From contig NZ_JAPDOG010000005.1 of the NCBI RefSeq assembly GCF_026013545.1, positions 62,001 through 126,000 on the forward strand: a stretch of 64,000 nt of DNA. The letters run 5' to 3'. Both the position numbers and the translations under genes were made by a program. The notes below the pieces were generated by a model. It was not told the origin of the DNA. It did no database searches and was given only the letters and a program-made list of their open reading frames with translations. Positions 1 through 10,537 of this stretch are shown one piece after another (position 1 is the first letter of the stretch; the number at the start of each line of letters is the position of its first letter). This DNA is from Defluviimonas salinarum. GTDB lineage: Bacteria > Pseudomonadota > Alphaproteobacteria > Rhodobacterales > Rhodobacteraceae.

Positions 1-304
1 GACCATGTGCTCGTCGACGGCAACCGGCTGCCACGCGACCTCGCGCTTTCGGCCGAGGCGGTGGTGAAGGGCGATGCGCGGTCGCAGTCGATCGCGGCGG
101 CCTCGATCGTCGCCAAGGTGTGGCGCGATCGCATCATGGTGGATTTGGCGCAACAGCATCCTGGCTACGGCTGGGAAAGAAACGCCGGTTACCCGACCAA
201 AGACCACCTCGAGGCGCTCCGAAATCTCGGTGTGACCCCACACCATAGACGTTCGTTCAAGCCGGTGCACCATATCTTGTATCAAGACCAAACCATAAGC
301 CGTT

Positions 305-306
<2 letters not shown>
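1..306 (+). CDS. rnhB: Ribonuclease HII, C-terminal part (cut by window start)
   Basis: This is the last 101 codons of RNase HII, which cuts the RNA strand of RNA-DNA hybrids and starts removal of ribonucleotides misincorporated in DNA. The frame is open from base 1, so the gene begins upstream of the window. Visible family signatures are DGNRLPRDL, the [11 protein letters not shown] segment followed by RD (the metal-site region of the family), GYPTKDH, and the closing HRRSFKPV. It ends in TGA at 304-306, and that stop overlaps a GATTC methylation site. ccrM follows in the same direction after an 84 bp gap. RNase HI is excluded because the motif order is that of type 2 enzymes. Confidence 0.95.
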
Positions 307-1506
<1,200 letters not shown>

Positions 1507-1555
1507 GAAACACGTTACCGCCGGTGCCTGTGGGGAGTACCACGGCACAACCTTG

Positions 1556-1589
1556 CCCCGCCGGATTGCACCCCCGGCGGGGTTTTTTT
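1556..1589 (+). terminator. Rho-independent terminator after ccrM
   Basis: A perfect 9 bp stem (CCCCGCCGG at 1556-1564 with CCGGCGGGG at 1574-1582) encloses a 9-base loop and is followed directly by seven T residues at 1583-1589. Confidence 0.93.
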
Positions 1590-1810
1590 GTTCGCGGCCG
1601 GCCTTCCGCGTTTATGCCCGCACGGGTCGGCGGCAGCCCAGCGCGGCGTTCGTGACCTCCGGCATAACGTCCGAGTCCTCATGGCAAAAAAAGATGCTAC
1701 ACTGCTCAGATTCGAACAAAACCGAACAGCAAACTGGACTTTTATAACCTTCTCGTCTGCCGATCGAGAAATGGCGCTCAAGCCCACGGCACCTATCAGG
1801 GAGGACGTTG
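1590..1810. other. Intergenic region between ccrM terminator and DUF3300 gene
   Basis: No gene is supported here. The downstream half is AT-richer than its surroundings. A TATAAC at 1743-1748 is a possible -10 element for the DUF3300-DUF2950 pair, but I could not find a convincing -35 element at the right distance. An AGGGAGGA ribosome-binding sequence sits just before the ATG at 1811. Confidence 0.4.
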
Positions 1811-3109
1811 ATGAATATCAAATCCGTGTGCATTGTGGCCGCCGGGCTGGCCTTCGCAACCGCACCACTTGCGCAAACGACCGGAACCGAAACCGGAGAC
1901 GCGACCGCCGCCGTCGCGGACACCGAAGCCCTGCTCACACAGACAGAGCTGGAGTCCCTTGTCGCGCCTGTCGCGCTCTATCCCGATACGCTTCTCATGC
2001 AAATCCTCATCGCCGCGACCGCGCCGCTCGACGTGATCAAGGCTGACAATTTCCTGCAGTCCAATCCCGATGCGGACCCCGACGCGCTCAAGCAGGAGAT
2101 CGAGGCCACGGACTGGGACATGAGCGTACAGGTTCTCGCGACCGCGTTTCCCGACGTTATCGGCGACATGGCCGACAACATCGAGTGGACCGAGACGATG
2201 GGCGACGCGATGCTGGTGCAAAGCGACGACGTCATGAGCGCCATCCAGACCATGCGCCAGTCGGCGATCAACAACCAGGTGCTCGTCAGTGGTGAGCAGC
2301 AAACGGTGGAGGTGACCCGCGACGAAACCACCCAGGCGGAGACCGTCATCATCCAGCCGACAAATCCCGAAGTGGTCTATGTTCCGCAATACGATCACAA
2401 CACGGTCTTCAGCGATGTCGGTGGCGTCCTGCTCACCGGCGCCATGATCTGGGGAACCGTGTCGATCATCGACGAGATTTTCGACGATGACGACGACTGG
2501 AACAACTACTGGGGCTGCCGCAATTGCGGTGGCTGGAACGGTCAACCGATCATCCGCAATCCCAACATCGACATCGACGTCGACGGCAATGTCAACATCG
2601 GGAACAGGGTCGATATCGACCGGGACAAGATCGCCTGGAAGCCGGACAACAGCAGGCAGATCCAGGCCAAGCAGCGCATCGAGAGGAACCGGAACGAATC
2701 CGGCAACACCAAGTTGAAGATCGACAAACGTCCATCGAGGCAAGACGAGTTGCGCAGCTCGATCGGCAATCGGACGGGAACCCGCGACATATCCCGCAGG
2801 ACCGACCGCGACAGGGCGGGCAATCTCCCGCAAGTCGATCGACCATCGAAGGTCAGCCCCGACCGCAAGGCCGACGCCGTTCGGAAGACCAAGTCCGGCG
2901 ACCGGGGTGTACGGTCCTCTGCGACCCGAAAGCCATCTGCCTCCAAACCGATCGCAAAGAGCGGATCGGGGCCCAAGAAGCCCGCGAAGTCCGCAGCACC
3001 CGCGAAAAGGAACAGTGCTCTGAACAAAACCGCGCCCGCCAAGAATACGAAAGCCGCATCGCGGCGCGGCAACAAGGGCGGCTCGGCGCAGATCAAGAGG
3101 AGAAGATGA
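1811..3109 (+). CDS. DUF3300 domain protein, exported, function unknown
   Basis: The protein has 432 residues. An N-terminal signal peptide ends near residue 22 (ATAPLAQ). The DUF3300 domain spans roughly residues 45-230 and includes the typical LVAPVALYPDTLLMQILIA start and the NPEVVYVPQYD segment. Then comes a TM-like stretch around GGVLLTGAMIWGTVSIID, an acidic patch, asparagine/aspartate-rich sequence and a very basic, lysine/arginine-rich low-complexity tail. The ATG at 1811 is preferred over the in-frame TTG at 1808 because AGGGAGGA lies six bases upstream. The next gene starts 1 bp after the stop, so the two are co-translated. The function of DUF3300 is not known; the basic tail suggests contact with an acidic polymer or the envelope (inference). 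Confidence 0.88.
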   Translation: MNIKSVCIVAAGLAFATAPLAQTTGTETGDATAAVADTEALLTQTELESLVAPVALYPDTLLMQILIAATAPLDVIKADNFLQSNPDADPDALKQEIEATDWDMSVQVLATAFPDVIGDMADNIEWTETMGDAMLVQSDDVMSAIQTMRQSAINNQVLVSGEQQTVEVTRDETTQAETVIIQPTNPEVVYVPQYDHNTVFSDVGGVLLTGAMIWGTVSIIDEIFDDDDDWNNYWGCRNCGGWNGQPIIRNPNIDIDVDGNVNIGNRVDIDRDKIAWKPDNSRQIQAKQRIERNRNESGNTKLKIDKRPSRQDELRSSIGNRTGTRDISRRTDRDRAGNLPQVDRPSKVSPDRKADAVRKTKSGDRGVRSSATRKPSASKPIAKSGSGPKKPAKSAAPAKRNSALNKTAPAKNTKAASRRGNKGGSAQIKRRR

Positions 3110-3110
3110 C

Positions 3111-4016
3111 ATGAAGATGCCTGCATTGCCAGCGGCCTGTCTGCTTGCCGTCGCGACGACCTCCTCCGCGCTTGCCGCCCCGGCCGTCTACGACGCCCCG
3201 CAGGACGCGCTGTCCGCCCTGATCTCGGCCGTGGAGGACCGCGACCGCGCAGCGATCCTCGCGGTCTTCGGCGAGGAGGCGGAGGATCTCTTTTCCGAGG
3301 ATGGCAAGGAACTGAGGCGCCAGCGCCGGCAGTTCCTCGAAATGTACGCGGAGGGTTACCGCTTCGTGCCGCAGGAAGACGGCGGCGTCGTGCTCGAGCT
3401 CGGTACCGACGGCTGGCCGTTTCCCATCCCCCTCGCGCAAAGAGACGCCGGCTGGTCATTCGACGTCGAGGCAGGCCGGGTGGAAATGGCCGCCCGCGAG
3501 ATCGGCATGAACGAGATCGAGGTGATGACCCTGCTCGACGCCTATCTGGACCTTCAGATCCAGTACCGGCTGACCGATCACGACGGCGACGGCGTGATGG
3601 AATTCGCGCAATCCGTGGTGTCTTCGGAAGGTCAGCGGGACGGGCTCTACTGGCCGGGGGACGACAGTCCCATCGGCGAGGCCGGCGCCCGTGCCTCGCT
3701 CGACGGGTTCAACGACGGGACCGAGGACGTTCCGCCCGAACCCTACAAGGGCTACTACTTCCGGATCCTGACCGGCCAAACCCAGAACGCCCCCGGCGGC
3801 GAGATGAGCTATGTCGTCAACGGCAACATGATCGGCGGCCACGCGGTGCTCGCGATCCCGGCCGATTACGGCGCATCCGGCGTGCACAGCTTCATGGCTT
3901 CCGAGAACGGCACGATCCTGGAGGCGGATCTCGGCGAGGAAACGCTCGACAAGGGTTTCGCAATCACGCTTTACGATCCCGGCGAAGGATGGACACCGAC
4001 CGAGCTGGAGGAATAG
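3111..4016 (+). CDS. DUF2950 domain protein, exported, function unknown
   Basis: The protein has 301 residues with a Sec signal peptide ending around residue 22 (SSALAAPA). The rest is a DUF2950 domain: an N-terminal part with RRQFLEMYAEGYRF and WPFPIPL, a central LDAYLDLQIQYRLTDHDGDG, and the typical YKGYYFRILTGQ with later GGHAVLAIPADYG. It starts one base after the DUF3300 stop. DUF3300 and DUF2950 genes are commonly found side by side in Proteobacteria, so the pair probably forms one functional unit in the periplasm, but no biochemical role is established. The ATG lies close after AAGAGGAGAAG. Confidence 0.9.
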   Translation: MKMPALPAACLLAVATTSSALAAPAVYDAPQDALSALISAVEDRDRAAILAVFGEEAEDLFSEDGKELRRQRRQFLEMYAEGYRFVPQEDGGVVLELGTDGWPFPIPLAQRDAGWSFDVEAGRVEMAAREIGMNEIEVMTLLDAYLDLQIQYRLTDHDGDGVMEFAQSVVSSEGQRDGLYWPGDDSPIGEAGARASLDGFNDGTEDVPPEPYKGYYFRILTGQTQNAPGGEMSYVVNGNMIGGHAVLAIPADYGASGVHSFMASENGTILEADLGEETLDKGFAITLYDPGEGWTPTELEE

Positions 4017-4177
4017 CGCGAGACGCGGGTTTCGGATGGTGTGAGGAAAACGAGCGGCCGGATTGCCCGACGGCGCCAAATCAATGCCTTGTCGGACGCC
4101 AGGTCCTCTGGATCGGTTCGCAGGGAGCTGCAACGGCGTCTCGCCGTGGCCGCTTGTTGCGCCGGTGGCGAGTACAG

Positions 4178-4253
4178 TGGTGAGCCCGACAGGATTCGAA
4201 CCTGTGACCCACTGATTAAAAGTCAGTTGCTCTACCAACTGAGCTACGGGCCC
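4178..4253 (-). tRNA. tRNA-Lys (anticodon UUU)
   Basis: The minus strand folds as a 76-base tRNA. A 7 bp acceptor stem (GGGCCCG with CGGGCTC, one G-U pair) closes it, the D-arm contains AGCTCAGTTGGTAGAGC, the anticodon loop is CTTTTAA (anticodon TTT, lysine), and the T-arm contains GGTTCGAATCC. The 3' CCA is encoded. It lies convergent with the DUF2950 gene and divergent from dapF. Confidence 0.97.
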
Positions 4254-4266
4254 ATCACAGGGCGCC

Positions 4267-4295
4267 TCTTTATGAACCCCGCTCGGGGTGGTCAA
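4267..4295 (-). promoter_or_regulatory. Probable promoter of tRNA-Lys
   Basis: On the minus strand TTGACC (4290-4295) and TAAAGA (4267-4272) are separated by 17 bp, and the -10 element lies 13 bp before the tRNA 5' end. A short inverted repeat (ACCCCG/CGGGGT) lies in the spacer. Confidence 0.55.
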
Positions 4296-4349
4296 GAGCA
4301 AAAGAAGCCGCCACTGGCAAAATCCTTTCGCGCGGCGTATATGCGCGCC

Positions 4350-5189
4350 ATGAGACAGATGCAGCCGCCCCAGGGCCTGCCGTTCATCAAGATGCACGGC
4401 GCGGGCAATGACTTCGTGATCCTCGATTCACGAGGGCGACAGCCCGTGACCACGCCTGCGCTCGCTGCGGCACTCGGCGACCGTCATCGCGGCGTCGGCT
4501 TCGACCAGCTCGCCGAGATCCGCGACGCCGAGGGTGCCGATTTCACGCTCGACTTCTGGAACAACGACGGCAGCCGCGCCGGCGCCTGCGGCAATGCCTC
4601 GCGCTGCGTCGCGGATCTGGTAATGGCGGGGCTCGGCCGCGACTCCGTCCGCTTCGGGACCGCGCGCGGCACGCTCGCCGCGACGCGACGCGCCGACGGG
4701 CTCGTCAGCGTCAACATGGGCGCGCCGATCCTCGACTGGGACGGCGTGCCGCTCGCGGAGCCGAGCGACCTGTTGCACCTGCCGATTCCGGGCGATCCGG
4801 CCGCAGTCGGCATGGGCAACCCGCATTGCGTCTTCTTCGTCGACGATGCCGAGGCGATCGACCTTGCCCGCGAGGGCGCGAAGATCGAGCATCATCCCCT
4901 GTTCCCCAGGGCCACCAATGTCGAATACGCAAGCCTGACCGGCCCCGACCGGCTCAGGATGCGGGTCTGGGAACGCGGCACCGGCATCACGCTCGCCTGC
5001 GGCTCAGGCGCCTGCGCCACCGCGGTCGCGGCGCATCTCAGGGGCCTGGCCGGGCGGCATGTGGTACTCGACCTCGACGGCGGCACGCTGGAGATCGACT
5101 GGCGCGACGACGGGGTCTGGATGACCGGCCCGACGGCGAGGGTCTTCGACGGCTGGCTCGCACCCGAATTCCTCGCCGCGCACGCATGA
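4350..5189 (+). CDS. dapF: Diaminopimelate epimerase
   Basis: DapF converts LL- to meso-diaminopimelate, the last step before lysine and the cross-linking residue of peptidoglycan. The two catalytic cysteines are visible: C80 in GACGNASRC and C217 in LACGSGACA. The [10 protein letters not shown] start of the fold is at residues 14-23. The length of 279 is normal. In-frame ATGs at 4341, 4350 and 4359 are all possible; 4350 is a compromise because none has a clear ribosome-binding site. The stop overlaps the ATG of mtaB by 4 bp (ATGA). Confidence 0.95.
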   Translation: MRQMQPPQGLPFIKMHGAGNDFVILDSRGRQPVTTPALAAALGDRHRGVGFDQLAEIRDAEGADFTLDFWNNDGSRAGACGNASRCVADLVMAGLGRDSVRFGTARGTLAATRRADGLVSVNMGAPILDWDGVPLAEPSDLLHLPIPGDPAAVGMGNPHCVFFVDDAEAIDLAREGAKIEHHPLFPRATNVEYASLTGPDRLRMRVWERGTGITLACGSGACATAVAAHLRGLAGRHVVLDLDGGTLEIDWRDDGVWMTGPTARVFDGWLAPEFLAAHA

Positions 5190-6439
5190 TCGCGCCGGTT
5201 TTCTCCACCCTCGGCTGCCGTCTCAACGCCTACGAGACCGAGGCGATGAAGGAGCTTGCCGAACAGGCAGGGATCGAGGGCGCCGTCATCGTCAACACCT
5301 GCGCGGTGACCGCCGAGGCGGTGCGCAAGGCCAAGCAGGAGATCCGCAAGCTCCGCCGCGAGAACCCCGAGGCGGTGCTGATCGTCACCGGCTGCGCGGC
5401 GCAGGTGGAGCCCGAGACCTTCGCGGCGATGCCGGAGGTAACCCGCGTCATCGGCAATACCGAGAAGATGCAAGCCGAGACCTGGCGCGCGCTGAAGGCC
5501 CCCGATCTGATCGGCGAGACCGAGCGCGTGATGGTCGACGACATCATGTCGGTGACCGAGACCGCCGGGCATCTCATCGACGGATTCGGCCGGCACAGAG
5601 CCTATGTTCAGGTCCAGAACGGCTGCGACCACCGCTGCACCTTCTGCATCATCCCCTATGGGCGCGGCAATTCGCGCTCGGTCCCGGCCGGCGTGGTGGT
5701 CGACCAGATCCGGCGGCTCGTCGACAAGGGCTTCCTCGAAGTGGTGCTGACCGGGGTCGACCTGACCTCCTGGGGCGCCGACCTGCCGGGCCAGCCCCGG
5801 CTCGGCGATCTGGTGATGCGGATCCTCAGGCTGGTGCCGGACCTCGCCCGGCTCCGCATCTCCTCGATCGATTCGATCGAGGCGGACGATAACCTGATGC
5901 TGGCGATCGCCACCGAGCCGCGCCTCATGCCGCATCTCCACCTCTCGCTCCAGCATGGCGACGACCTGATCCTGAAACGGATGAAGCGCCGTCACCTCCG
6001 CGACGACGCGATCCGCTTTTGCGAGGAGGCGCGGCGGCTCCGCCCCGACATCGTCTTCGGCGCCGATATCATCGCGGGTTTCCCGACCGAGTCCGAGGCG
6101 ATGTTCGCCAATTCGCTGAAGCTCGTCGAGGACTGCGGACTGACCTTCCTCCACGTCTTCCCCTACTCGCGCCGCGACGGTACGCCCGCCGCGCGGATGC
6201 CGCAGGTGAATGGCCCCGCGATCAAGGAGCGGGCCGCCCAGCTCCGCGCCGCGGGCGAGGCGGCGCTGTCGCGCCATCTCGTCGCGCAGCAGGGGCGCAG
6301 CCACCGGATCCTCACCGAAGGCCCGCGCCTCGGCCGCACCGAGCAGTTCACCGAGGTCGACTTCGCCACAGACCAGCCCGAGGGCACGATCGTCACTGCG
6401 ACGATCACCGGCCGCGACGGCGAGCGGCTTTGCGCCTGA
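5186..6439 (+). CDS. mtaB: tRNA (t6A37) methylthiotransferase, radical SAM
   Basis: This 417-residue enzyme adds a methylthio group to N6-threonylcarbamoyladenosine at position 37 of ANN-decoding tRNAs. The N-terminal UPF0004 domain carries three cysteines (C11 in TLGCRLN, then NTCAVT and TGCAAQ) for the auxiliary 4Fe-4S cluster. The radical SAM motif CxxxCxxC is at residues 147, 151 and 154. A TRAM-like tail follows at the C-terminus. The TLGCRLN start and the sequence type favour MtaB over MiaB or RimO. It is translationally coupled to dapF. Confidence 0.93.
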   Translation: MIAPVFSTLGCRLNAYETEAMKELAEQAGIEGAVIVNTCAVTAEAVRKAKQEIRKLRRENPEAVLIVTGCAAQVEPETFAAMPEVTRVIGNTEKMQAETWRALKAPDLIGETERVMVDDIMSVTETAGHLIDGFGRHRAYVQVQNGCDHRCTFCIIPYGRGNSRSVPAGVVVDQIRRLVDKGFLEVVLTGVDLTSWGADLPGQPRLGDLVMRILRLVPDLARLRISSIDSIEADDNLMLAIATEPRLMPHLHLSLQHGDDLILKRMKRRHLRDDAIRFCEEARRLRPDIVFGADIIAGFPTESEAMFANSLKLVEDCGLTFLHVFPYSRRDGTPAARMPQVNGPAIKERAAQLRAAGEAALSRHLVAQQGRSHRILTEGPRLGRTEQFTEVDFATDQPEGTIVTATITGRDGERLCA

Positions 6440-6534
6440 GCGCCCGCCGGGGCGAGTGATCCCGATCAGTCCCGGACGCGGCGGCGGCGCTACCCTATCC
6501 CCGAGGAATCGCGTGTAACCGGGGAGATGTTGAC

Positions 6535-6942
6535 ATGAAAACTGCAATGATAAGCGCCGCCTGCATGGCCCTTGGCCTCGGCGCGGCGACCGCGGCGGGG
6601 GCGCAGGACGGGGATGTCGGCGCGGCGCTTTACGCGGACTATTGCGCTGCCTGCCACGGCGCGAACGCGCTCGGCGACGGCGACATGGCCAATGTCATGA
6701 CGATTCCCTCGCCGAACCTGACACTGTTGGCGCAGGCCAATGACGGCGAGTTCCCGATGCTGAAGGTGATCCACATCATCGACGGGCGCACCGGAATCCG
6801 TGCCCACGGCGGCCCGATGCCGGTCTTCGGGCGCGTCTTCGCCTCGAGCGAGCCGGGGCCGGCGAACCCATACGGCTCTGTGCTCGAAGTGCGTGGCCGC
6901 ACGCTGTCGCTCGCGCTCTACCTCGAATCGCTCCAGAAGTAG
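6535..6942 (+). CDS. Small periplasmic monohaem cytochrome c
   Basis: The protein has 135 residues. A Sec signal peptide covers about residues 1-23 (ending TAAGAQD). One haem-attachment motif CAACH is at residues 37-41. Several methionines could be the sixth ligand; the one in GGPMPVFG is the best candidate. It has the size of a class I electron carrier, or of the c-type subunit detached from a dehydrogenase. No oxidoreductase gene is next to it, so its electron partner is not evident. The upstream GGGGAG serves as ribosome-binding site. Confidence 0.87.
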   Translation: MKTAMISAACMALGLGAATAAGAQDGDVGAALYADYCAACHGANALGDGDMANVMTIPSPNLTLLAQANDGEFPMLKVIHIIDGRTGIRAHGGPMPVFGRVFASSEPGPANPYGSVLEVRGRTLSLALYLESLQK

Positions 6943-7053
6943 ACCGCTACGCCCCCTTGCACCGCCGCCGCCCGGCCCCCACTTCCGGGCAAGCCATGTT
7001 GCGCGGGGCCGCGCCAGGCTTTATTGGCAGGCACGGCTAGCAAAGGACGGGAT

Positions 7054-7668
7054 ATGGCGGTGCAACTTCATCAGGGCGACCTGCCCGACGGGCTCGATCT
7101 CGGCCCCGTTGTCGCAATCGACACCGAAACGATGGGGCTCGATCCCCGCCGAGACCGGCTCTGCGTCGTGCAGCTGTCGGCCGGCGACGGCAACGCGCAT
7201 CTCGTCCAGATCACGAAAGGCCAGAAAAGCGCGCCCAATCTGGAGCGGCTCCTTACCGATTCGAACGTGCTGAAGCTCTTTCATTTCGGCCGCTTCGACA
7301 TCGCCGCGCTGAAAGCCGCCTTCGGCGTCACCACCGCGCCGGTCTACTGCACCAAGATCGCCTCCAAGCTCATCCGCACCTTCACCGACCGCCACGGGCT
7401 GAAATACCTGTTGCAGGAGCTTGTCGGCATCGACATTTCCAAGCAGCAGCAGACCTCCGACTGGGGCGCGGCGAAACTCACCGAGGCGCAGCAGGACTAT
7501 GCCGCCTCGGACGTGCTCTACCTGCACCGGATCAAGGCCGAGCTCGACGCCCGCCTCGCCCGCGAGGGCCGGACCGACCTGGCCAAGGCCTGCTTCGACT
7601 TCCTGCCCACCCGCGCGACGCTCGACCTGCTCGGTTGGGACGACACCGCCGACATCTTTACCCACTGA
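7054..7668 (+). CDS. RNase D-like 3'-5' exonuclease (single DEDDy domain)
   Basis: The protein has 204 residues. The DEDDy exonuclease motifs are in order: DTET at residues 23-26, the second acidic residue in HFGRFDIAAL, and YAASDVLYL near the end carrying the tyrosine and last aspartate. It lacks the HRDC domains of E. coli RNase D, which is normal for the short alphaproteobacterial form. The ATG at 7054 follows AAGGACGGG and gives the start expected for the family (MAVQLHQGDLPDGLD); an in-frame upstream start at 7024 is less likely. It probably acts in 3' maturation or decay of small RNAs (inference). Confidence 0.88.
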   Translation: MAVQLHQGDLPDGLDLGPVVAIDTETMGLDPRRDRLCVVQLSAGDGNAHLVQITKGQKSAPNLERLLTDSNVLKLFHFGRFDIAALKAAFGVTTAPVYCTKIASKLIRTFTDRHGLKYLLQELVGIDISKQQQTSDWGAAKLTEAQQDYAASDVLYLHRIKAELDARLAREGRTDLAKACFDFLPTRATLDLLGWDDTADIFTH

Positions 7669-7671
7669 GCC

Positions 7672-8640
7672 ATGACCGAGCCCGAGATCTTCCTCGCCAC
7701 CGCCCGCCGCGTCATCGAGATCGAGGCACGCGGCCTCGATGCGCTCGCTGCCGCGCTCGGCGATAGCGTCGCGGCCGCGATCCGGCTGATCCTCGACGCC
7801 AAGGGCCGGGTGATCGTCTCGGGCATGGGCAAGTCCGGCCATGTCGGCCGCAAGATCGCGGCGACGCTCGCCTCGACCGGCACACCCGCGCAATACGTCC
7901 ACCCCGCCGAGGCGAGCCACGGCGATCTCGGCATGGTGACCGAGGGCGACGTGGCGCTCGTCCTGTCGAACTCGGGCGAAACGCCGGAGCTTTCGGACAT
8001 CATCGCCCATACCCGCCGGTTCGGCATCCCGCTGATCGGCGTCGCGAGCCGGGCCGAGTCGACGCTCCTGCGCCAGTCGGACGTGGCGATCGTCCTGCCC
8101 CGCGCCGAGGAAGCCTGCGGCACCGGCATCGTGCCGACCACCTCGACAACGATGACGTTGGCGCTCGGCGACGCGATCGCGGTAGCGCTGATGGAGCACC
8201 GGCGCTTCACGCCCGAGCATTTCCGCACCTTCCATCCCGGCGGCAAGCTCGGCGCGAAGCTCCTGAAGGCGGGCGACCTGATGCATGACGGTGCCGACCT
8301 GCCGCTGGTTCCCGAAGCGACACCGATGACCGAGGCGCTCCTCGTGATGAGCCAGAAGGGCTTCGGCGTGGTCGGCGTGACCGATGCGGCGGGCCGGCTC
8401 GCCGGGATCGTCACCGACGGCGACCTGCGCCGCCACATGCACGGGCTTCTCGACCACACTGCGGGCGACGTGATGACGCGGGATCCCCGGACCATCGGTC
8501 CCGACCAGCTCGCCGAGGAGGCGGTCGCGCTGATGAAGGACCGCAAGATCACCTGCCTCTTCGTCGTGGCGCCGGACGGCGACGGCCGCGCGGCCGGCAT
8601 TCTCAACATTCACGACTGCCTGCGCGCCGGCGTGGTCTAG
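7672..8640 (+). CDS. kdsD: Arabinose-5-phosphate isomerase (KpsF/GutQ family)
   Basis: It interconverts ribulose 5-phosphate and arabinose 5-phosphate, the entry step to Kdo, the inner-core sugar of lipopolysaccharide. Over 322 residues there is a SIS domain (about 35-170, with VSGMGKSGHVGRKIAATLAS and the LSNSGETPE loop) and two CBS domains (about 205-260 and 270-322). The start is 3 bp after the exonuclease gene. The next genes are lptC, lptA and lptB, so Kdo supply and LPS export are encoded together. The later kdsB gene (19489-20289) supplies the activation step. Confidence 0.93.
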   Translation: MTEPEIFLATARRVIEIEARGLDALAAALGDSVAAAIRLILDAKGRVIVSGMGKSGHVGRKIAATLASTGTPAQYVHPAEASHGDLGMVTEGDVALVLSNSGETPELSDIIAHTRRFGIPLIGVASRAESTLLRQSDVAIVLPRAEEACGTGIVPTTSTTMTLALGDAIAVALMEHRRFTPEHFRTFHPGGKLGAKLLKAGDLMHDGADLPLVPEATPMTEALLVMSQKGFGVVGVTDAAGRLAGIVTDGDLRRHMHGLLDHTAGDVMTRDPRTIGPDQLAEEAVALMKDRKITCLFVVAPDGDGRAAGILNIHDCLRAGVV

Positions 8641-8644
8641 GGCG

Positions 8645-9250
8645 ATGGCCGCGCGCGACAACCTGCATTCCCGCGTGGTCTTCTGGCTGAAGGTCGCGCT
8701 GCCGCTCGCGGCTCTCGTGATCCTGTCCACGCTGTTCCTCGTCTCGCGCCGGATCGACACCGACGCGGCGCTTCCGTACACCGACATCGACGTCGAGGAG
8801 CTCGCCCGCGACCGGCGCATGATCGCGCCGCAATATTCCGGCGTCACCTCCGACGGCGGCGCGGTCACGGTGGATGCCGAGACGGCCTGGCCCGACACCG
8901 ACGGCGGCAATGCCAACGCCAAGGCGGTGATCGCCGCCTATGATCTCAAGGACGGGCAGCGGATCGATCTCGTCGCCTCCACCGGGCGGCTCGACAACGA
9001 CGCCGGGCGCATGCGTCTGGGCGGCGGTGTCGAGATTGTGACCTCGACCGGCTACCGGATGGTCACGGAACGTCTTGACGGCGCGCTCGACCGGACCGAA
9101 CTTTTCGCCGACAGCGCCGTCGACGCCTGGGCGCCGTTCGGAACGATCACAGCCGGCCGGATGCAGATCACGCTCGAAGGGAGCGAGGCTCCCGGCTACG
9201 TTCTGGTTTTCAACGGTGGCGTGAAACTGATATACGAGCCTGCGAACTGA
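8645..9250 (+). CDS. lptC: LPS export protein LptC
   Basis: This 201-residue bitopic protein bridges the LptB2FG transporter and periplasmic LptA. One TM segment lies at about residues 15-35 (VALPLAALVILSTLFLVSR), followed by a beta-rich LptC domain in the periplasm. The sequence is diverged from enterobacterial LptC, as usual in this order, and the call rests on the TM-plus-beta layout and the adjacent lptA and lptB. The start is 4 bp after kdsD. Confidence 0.85.
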   Translation: MAARDNLHSRVVFWLKVALPLAALVILSTLFLVSRRIDTDAALPYTDIDVEELARDRRMIAPQYSGVTSDGGAVTVDAETAWPDTDGGNANAKAVIAAYDLKDGQRIDLVASTGRLDNDAGRMRLGGGVEIVTSTGYRMVTERLDGALDRTELFADSAVDAWAPFGTITAGRMQITLEGSEAPGYVLVFNGGVKLIYEPAN

Positions 9251-9260
9251 AGGATCCCGC

Positions 9261-9764
9261 ATGCCGACGATTTTCCGCGCCCTGACGGCCGCTTTGGCCC
9301 TGGCGGCTGCCGCGCCGCTGGCGGCGCGCGCCCAGACGGCCGAGGTCGCCTTCGGCGGGATCAAGGCCGATCCCGAACTGCCGGTCGAGGTCACCTCCGA
9401 GAGACTCGCGGTCAACCAGAACGACGGTACCGCGCTCTTCACCGGCGATGTCGTGGTCATCCAGGGCGAGATGCGGCTGACCGCGCCGAAGGTGCTGGTC
9501 GAATACGCCACCGGCGACCAGCGGCGGATCGAGCGGATGCACGCGACCGGCGGGGTGACGTTGGTCAGCGCCACCGAGGCCGCGGAATCCGACGAGGCGG
9601 TCTACACGGTCGATACCGGCGAAGTGGTAATGACCGGGAGCGTGCTTCTCACCCAGGCGGGCAGCACTATTGCCGGCAAGGTTCTGACCGTCGACCTGAC
9701 GACCGGAACCGGCCAGATGGAAGGCCGGGTACGCACCATCCTCCAGCCGGGCACGCAGAAATGA
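9261..9764 (+). CDS. lptA: LPS periplasmic bridge protein LptA
   Basis: The protein has 167 residues: a signal peptide (about 1-24, ending AARAQT) and an OstA/LptA domain with the typical [19 protein letters not shown] and [10 protein letters not shown] segments. LptA multimerises to carry LPS across the periplasm from LptC to LptD. The last bases overlap the start of lptB (ATGA), which indicates coupled synthesis of the export machine. Confidence 0.92.
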   Translation: MPTIFRALTAALALAAAAPLAARAQTAEVAFGGIKADPELPVEVTSERLAVNQNDGTALFTGDVVVIQGEMRLTAPKVLVEYATGDQRRIERMHATGGVTLVSATEAAESDEAVYTVDTGEVVMTGSVLLTQAGSTIAGKVLTVDLTTGTGQMEGRVRTILQPGTQK

Positions 9765-10522
9765 ACGTCCGGTCGACGCTCACCGTGGCCGAGGGCGAGG
9801 CCGGTCTCAGGGTTCGCCAGCTGCGCAAGAGCTATCGCCGCCGCCCGGTGATCCGCGATGTCTCGCTCGATCTCGCGCGGGGCGAGGTGGTGGCGCTGCT
9901 CGGTCCCAACGGCTCGGGCAAGACGACGTGTTTTTACAACATCGCCGGGCTGATCGCGCCGGATGCCGGCCAGGTCATGCTCGACGGCCGCGACGTGAGC
10001 GGCCTTCCGATGTACCGCCGCGCCCGGCTCGGTATCGGTTACCTGCCGCAGGAAGTCTCGATCTTCCGGGGTCTCTCGGTCGAGGACAACATCCTCGCCG
10101 TGCTCGAGATCACCGAGAGCGACGTCCACAAACGCCGCGAGCGGCTTGAGGAGCTTCTGTCGGAATTCTCCATCACCCATCTGCGCCGCGCCCCCGCGCT
10201 GGCTTTGTCGGGCGGCGAGCGGCGCCGGGTGGAGATCGCGCGCTGTCTTGCCGCCGATCCGAAATACCTGCTCTTGGACGAGCCCTTCGCCGGTGTCGAC
10301 CCGATCTCGGTCGGTGACATCCGCGCCTTGGTCCACGACCTCAAGACCCGCGGCATCGGCGTGCTGATCACCGACCACAATGTCCGCGAGACGCTGGAAA
10401 TCGTCGACCGGGCCTATATCCTGCATGACGGCGCGGTGCTGATGAGCGGCAGCGCCGAGGAGGTCGTGCGCGATGAGAATGTCCGCCGGGTCTATCTCGG
10501 TCAGAGTTTCCGGATCTCCTGA
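9761..10522 (+). CDS. lptB: LPS export ABC transporter ATPase LptB
   Basis: This 253-residue ATPase powers LPS extraction from the inner membrane as a dimer with LptF and LptG, which are not in the window. Walker [10 protein letters not shown] is at residues 48-56, the signature is [13 protein letters not shown], and Walker B is [13 protein letters not shown] ~15-residue N-terminal extension precedes the usual start of the fold. It overlaps lptA by 4 bp and is followed after 15 bp by rpoN, the classical order in Proteobacteria. Confidence 0.95.
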   Translation: MNVRSTLTVAEGEAGLRVRQLRKSYRRRPVIRDVSLDLARGEVVALLGPNGSGKTTCFYNIAGLIAPDAGQVMLDGRDVSGLPMYRRARLGIGYLPQEVSIFRGLSVEDNILAVLEITESDVHKRRERLEELLSEFSITHLRRAPALALSGGERRRVEIARCLAADPKYLLLDEPFAGVDPISVGDIRALVHDLKTRGIGVLITDHNVRETLEIVDRAYILHDGAVLMSGSAEEVVRDENVRRVYLGQSFRIS

Positions 10523-10537
10523 GCCATCGGGGCCTCG

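Noticed and set aside
4892-6547. A 551-codon minus-strand frame opposite mtaB
   Set aside because: Antisense shadow of a gene with intact radical SAM motifs.
7021-8922. A 633-codon minus-strand frame opposite the exonuclease and kdsD
   Set aside because: Antisense shadow; the plus-strand genes have complete catalytic motifs.
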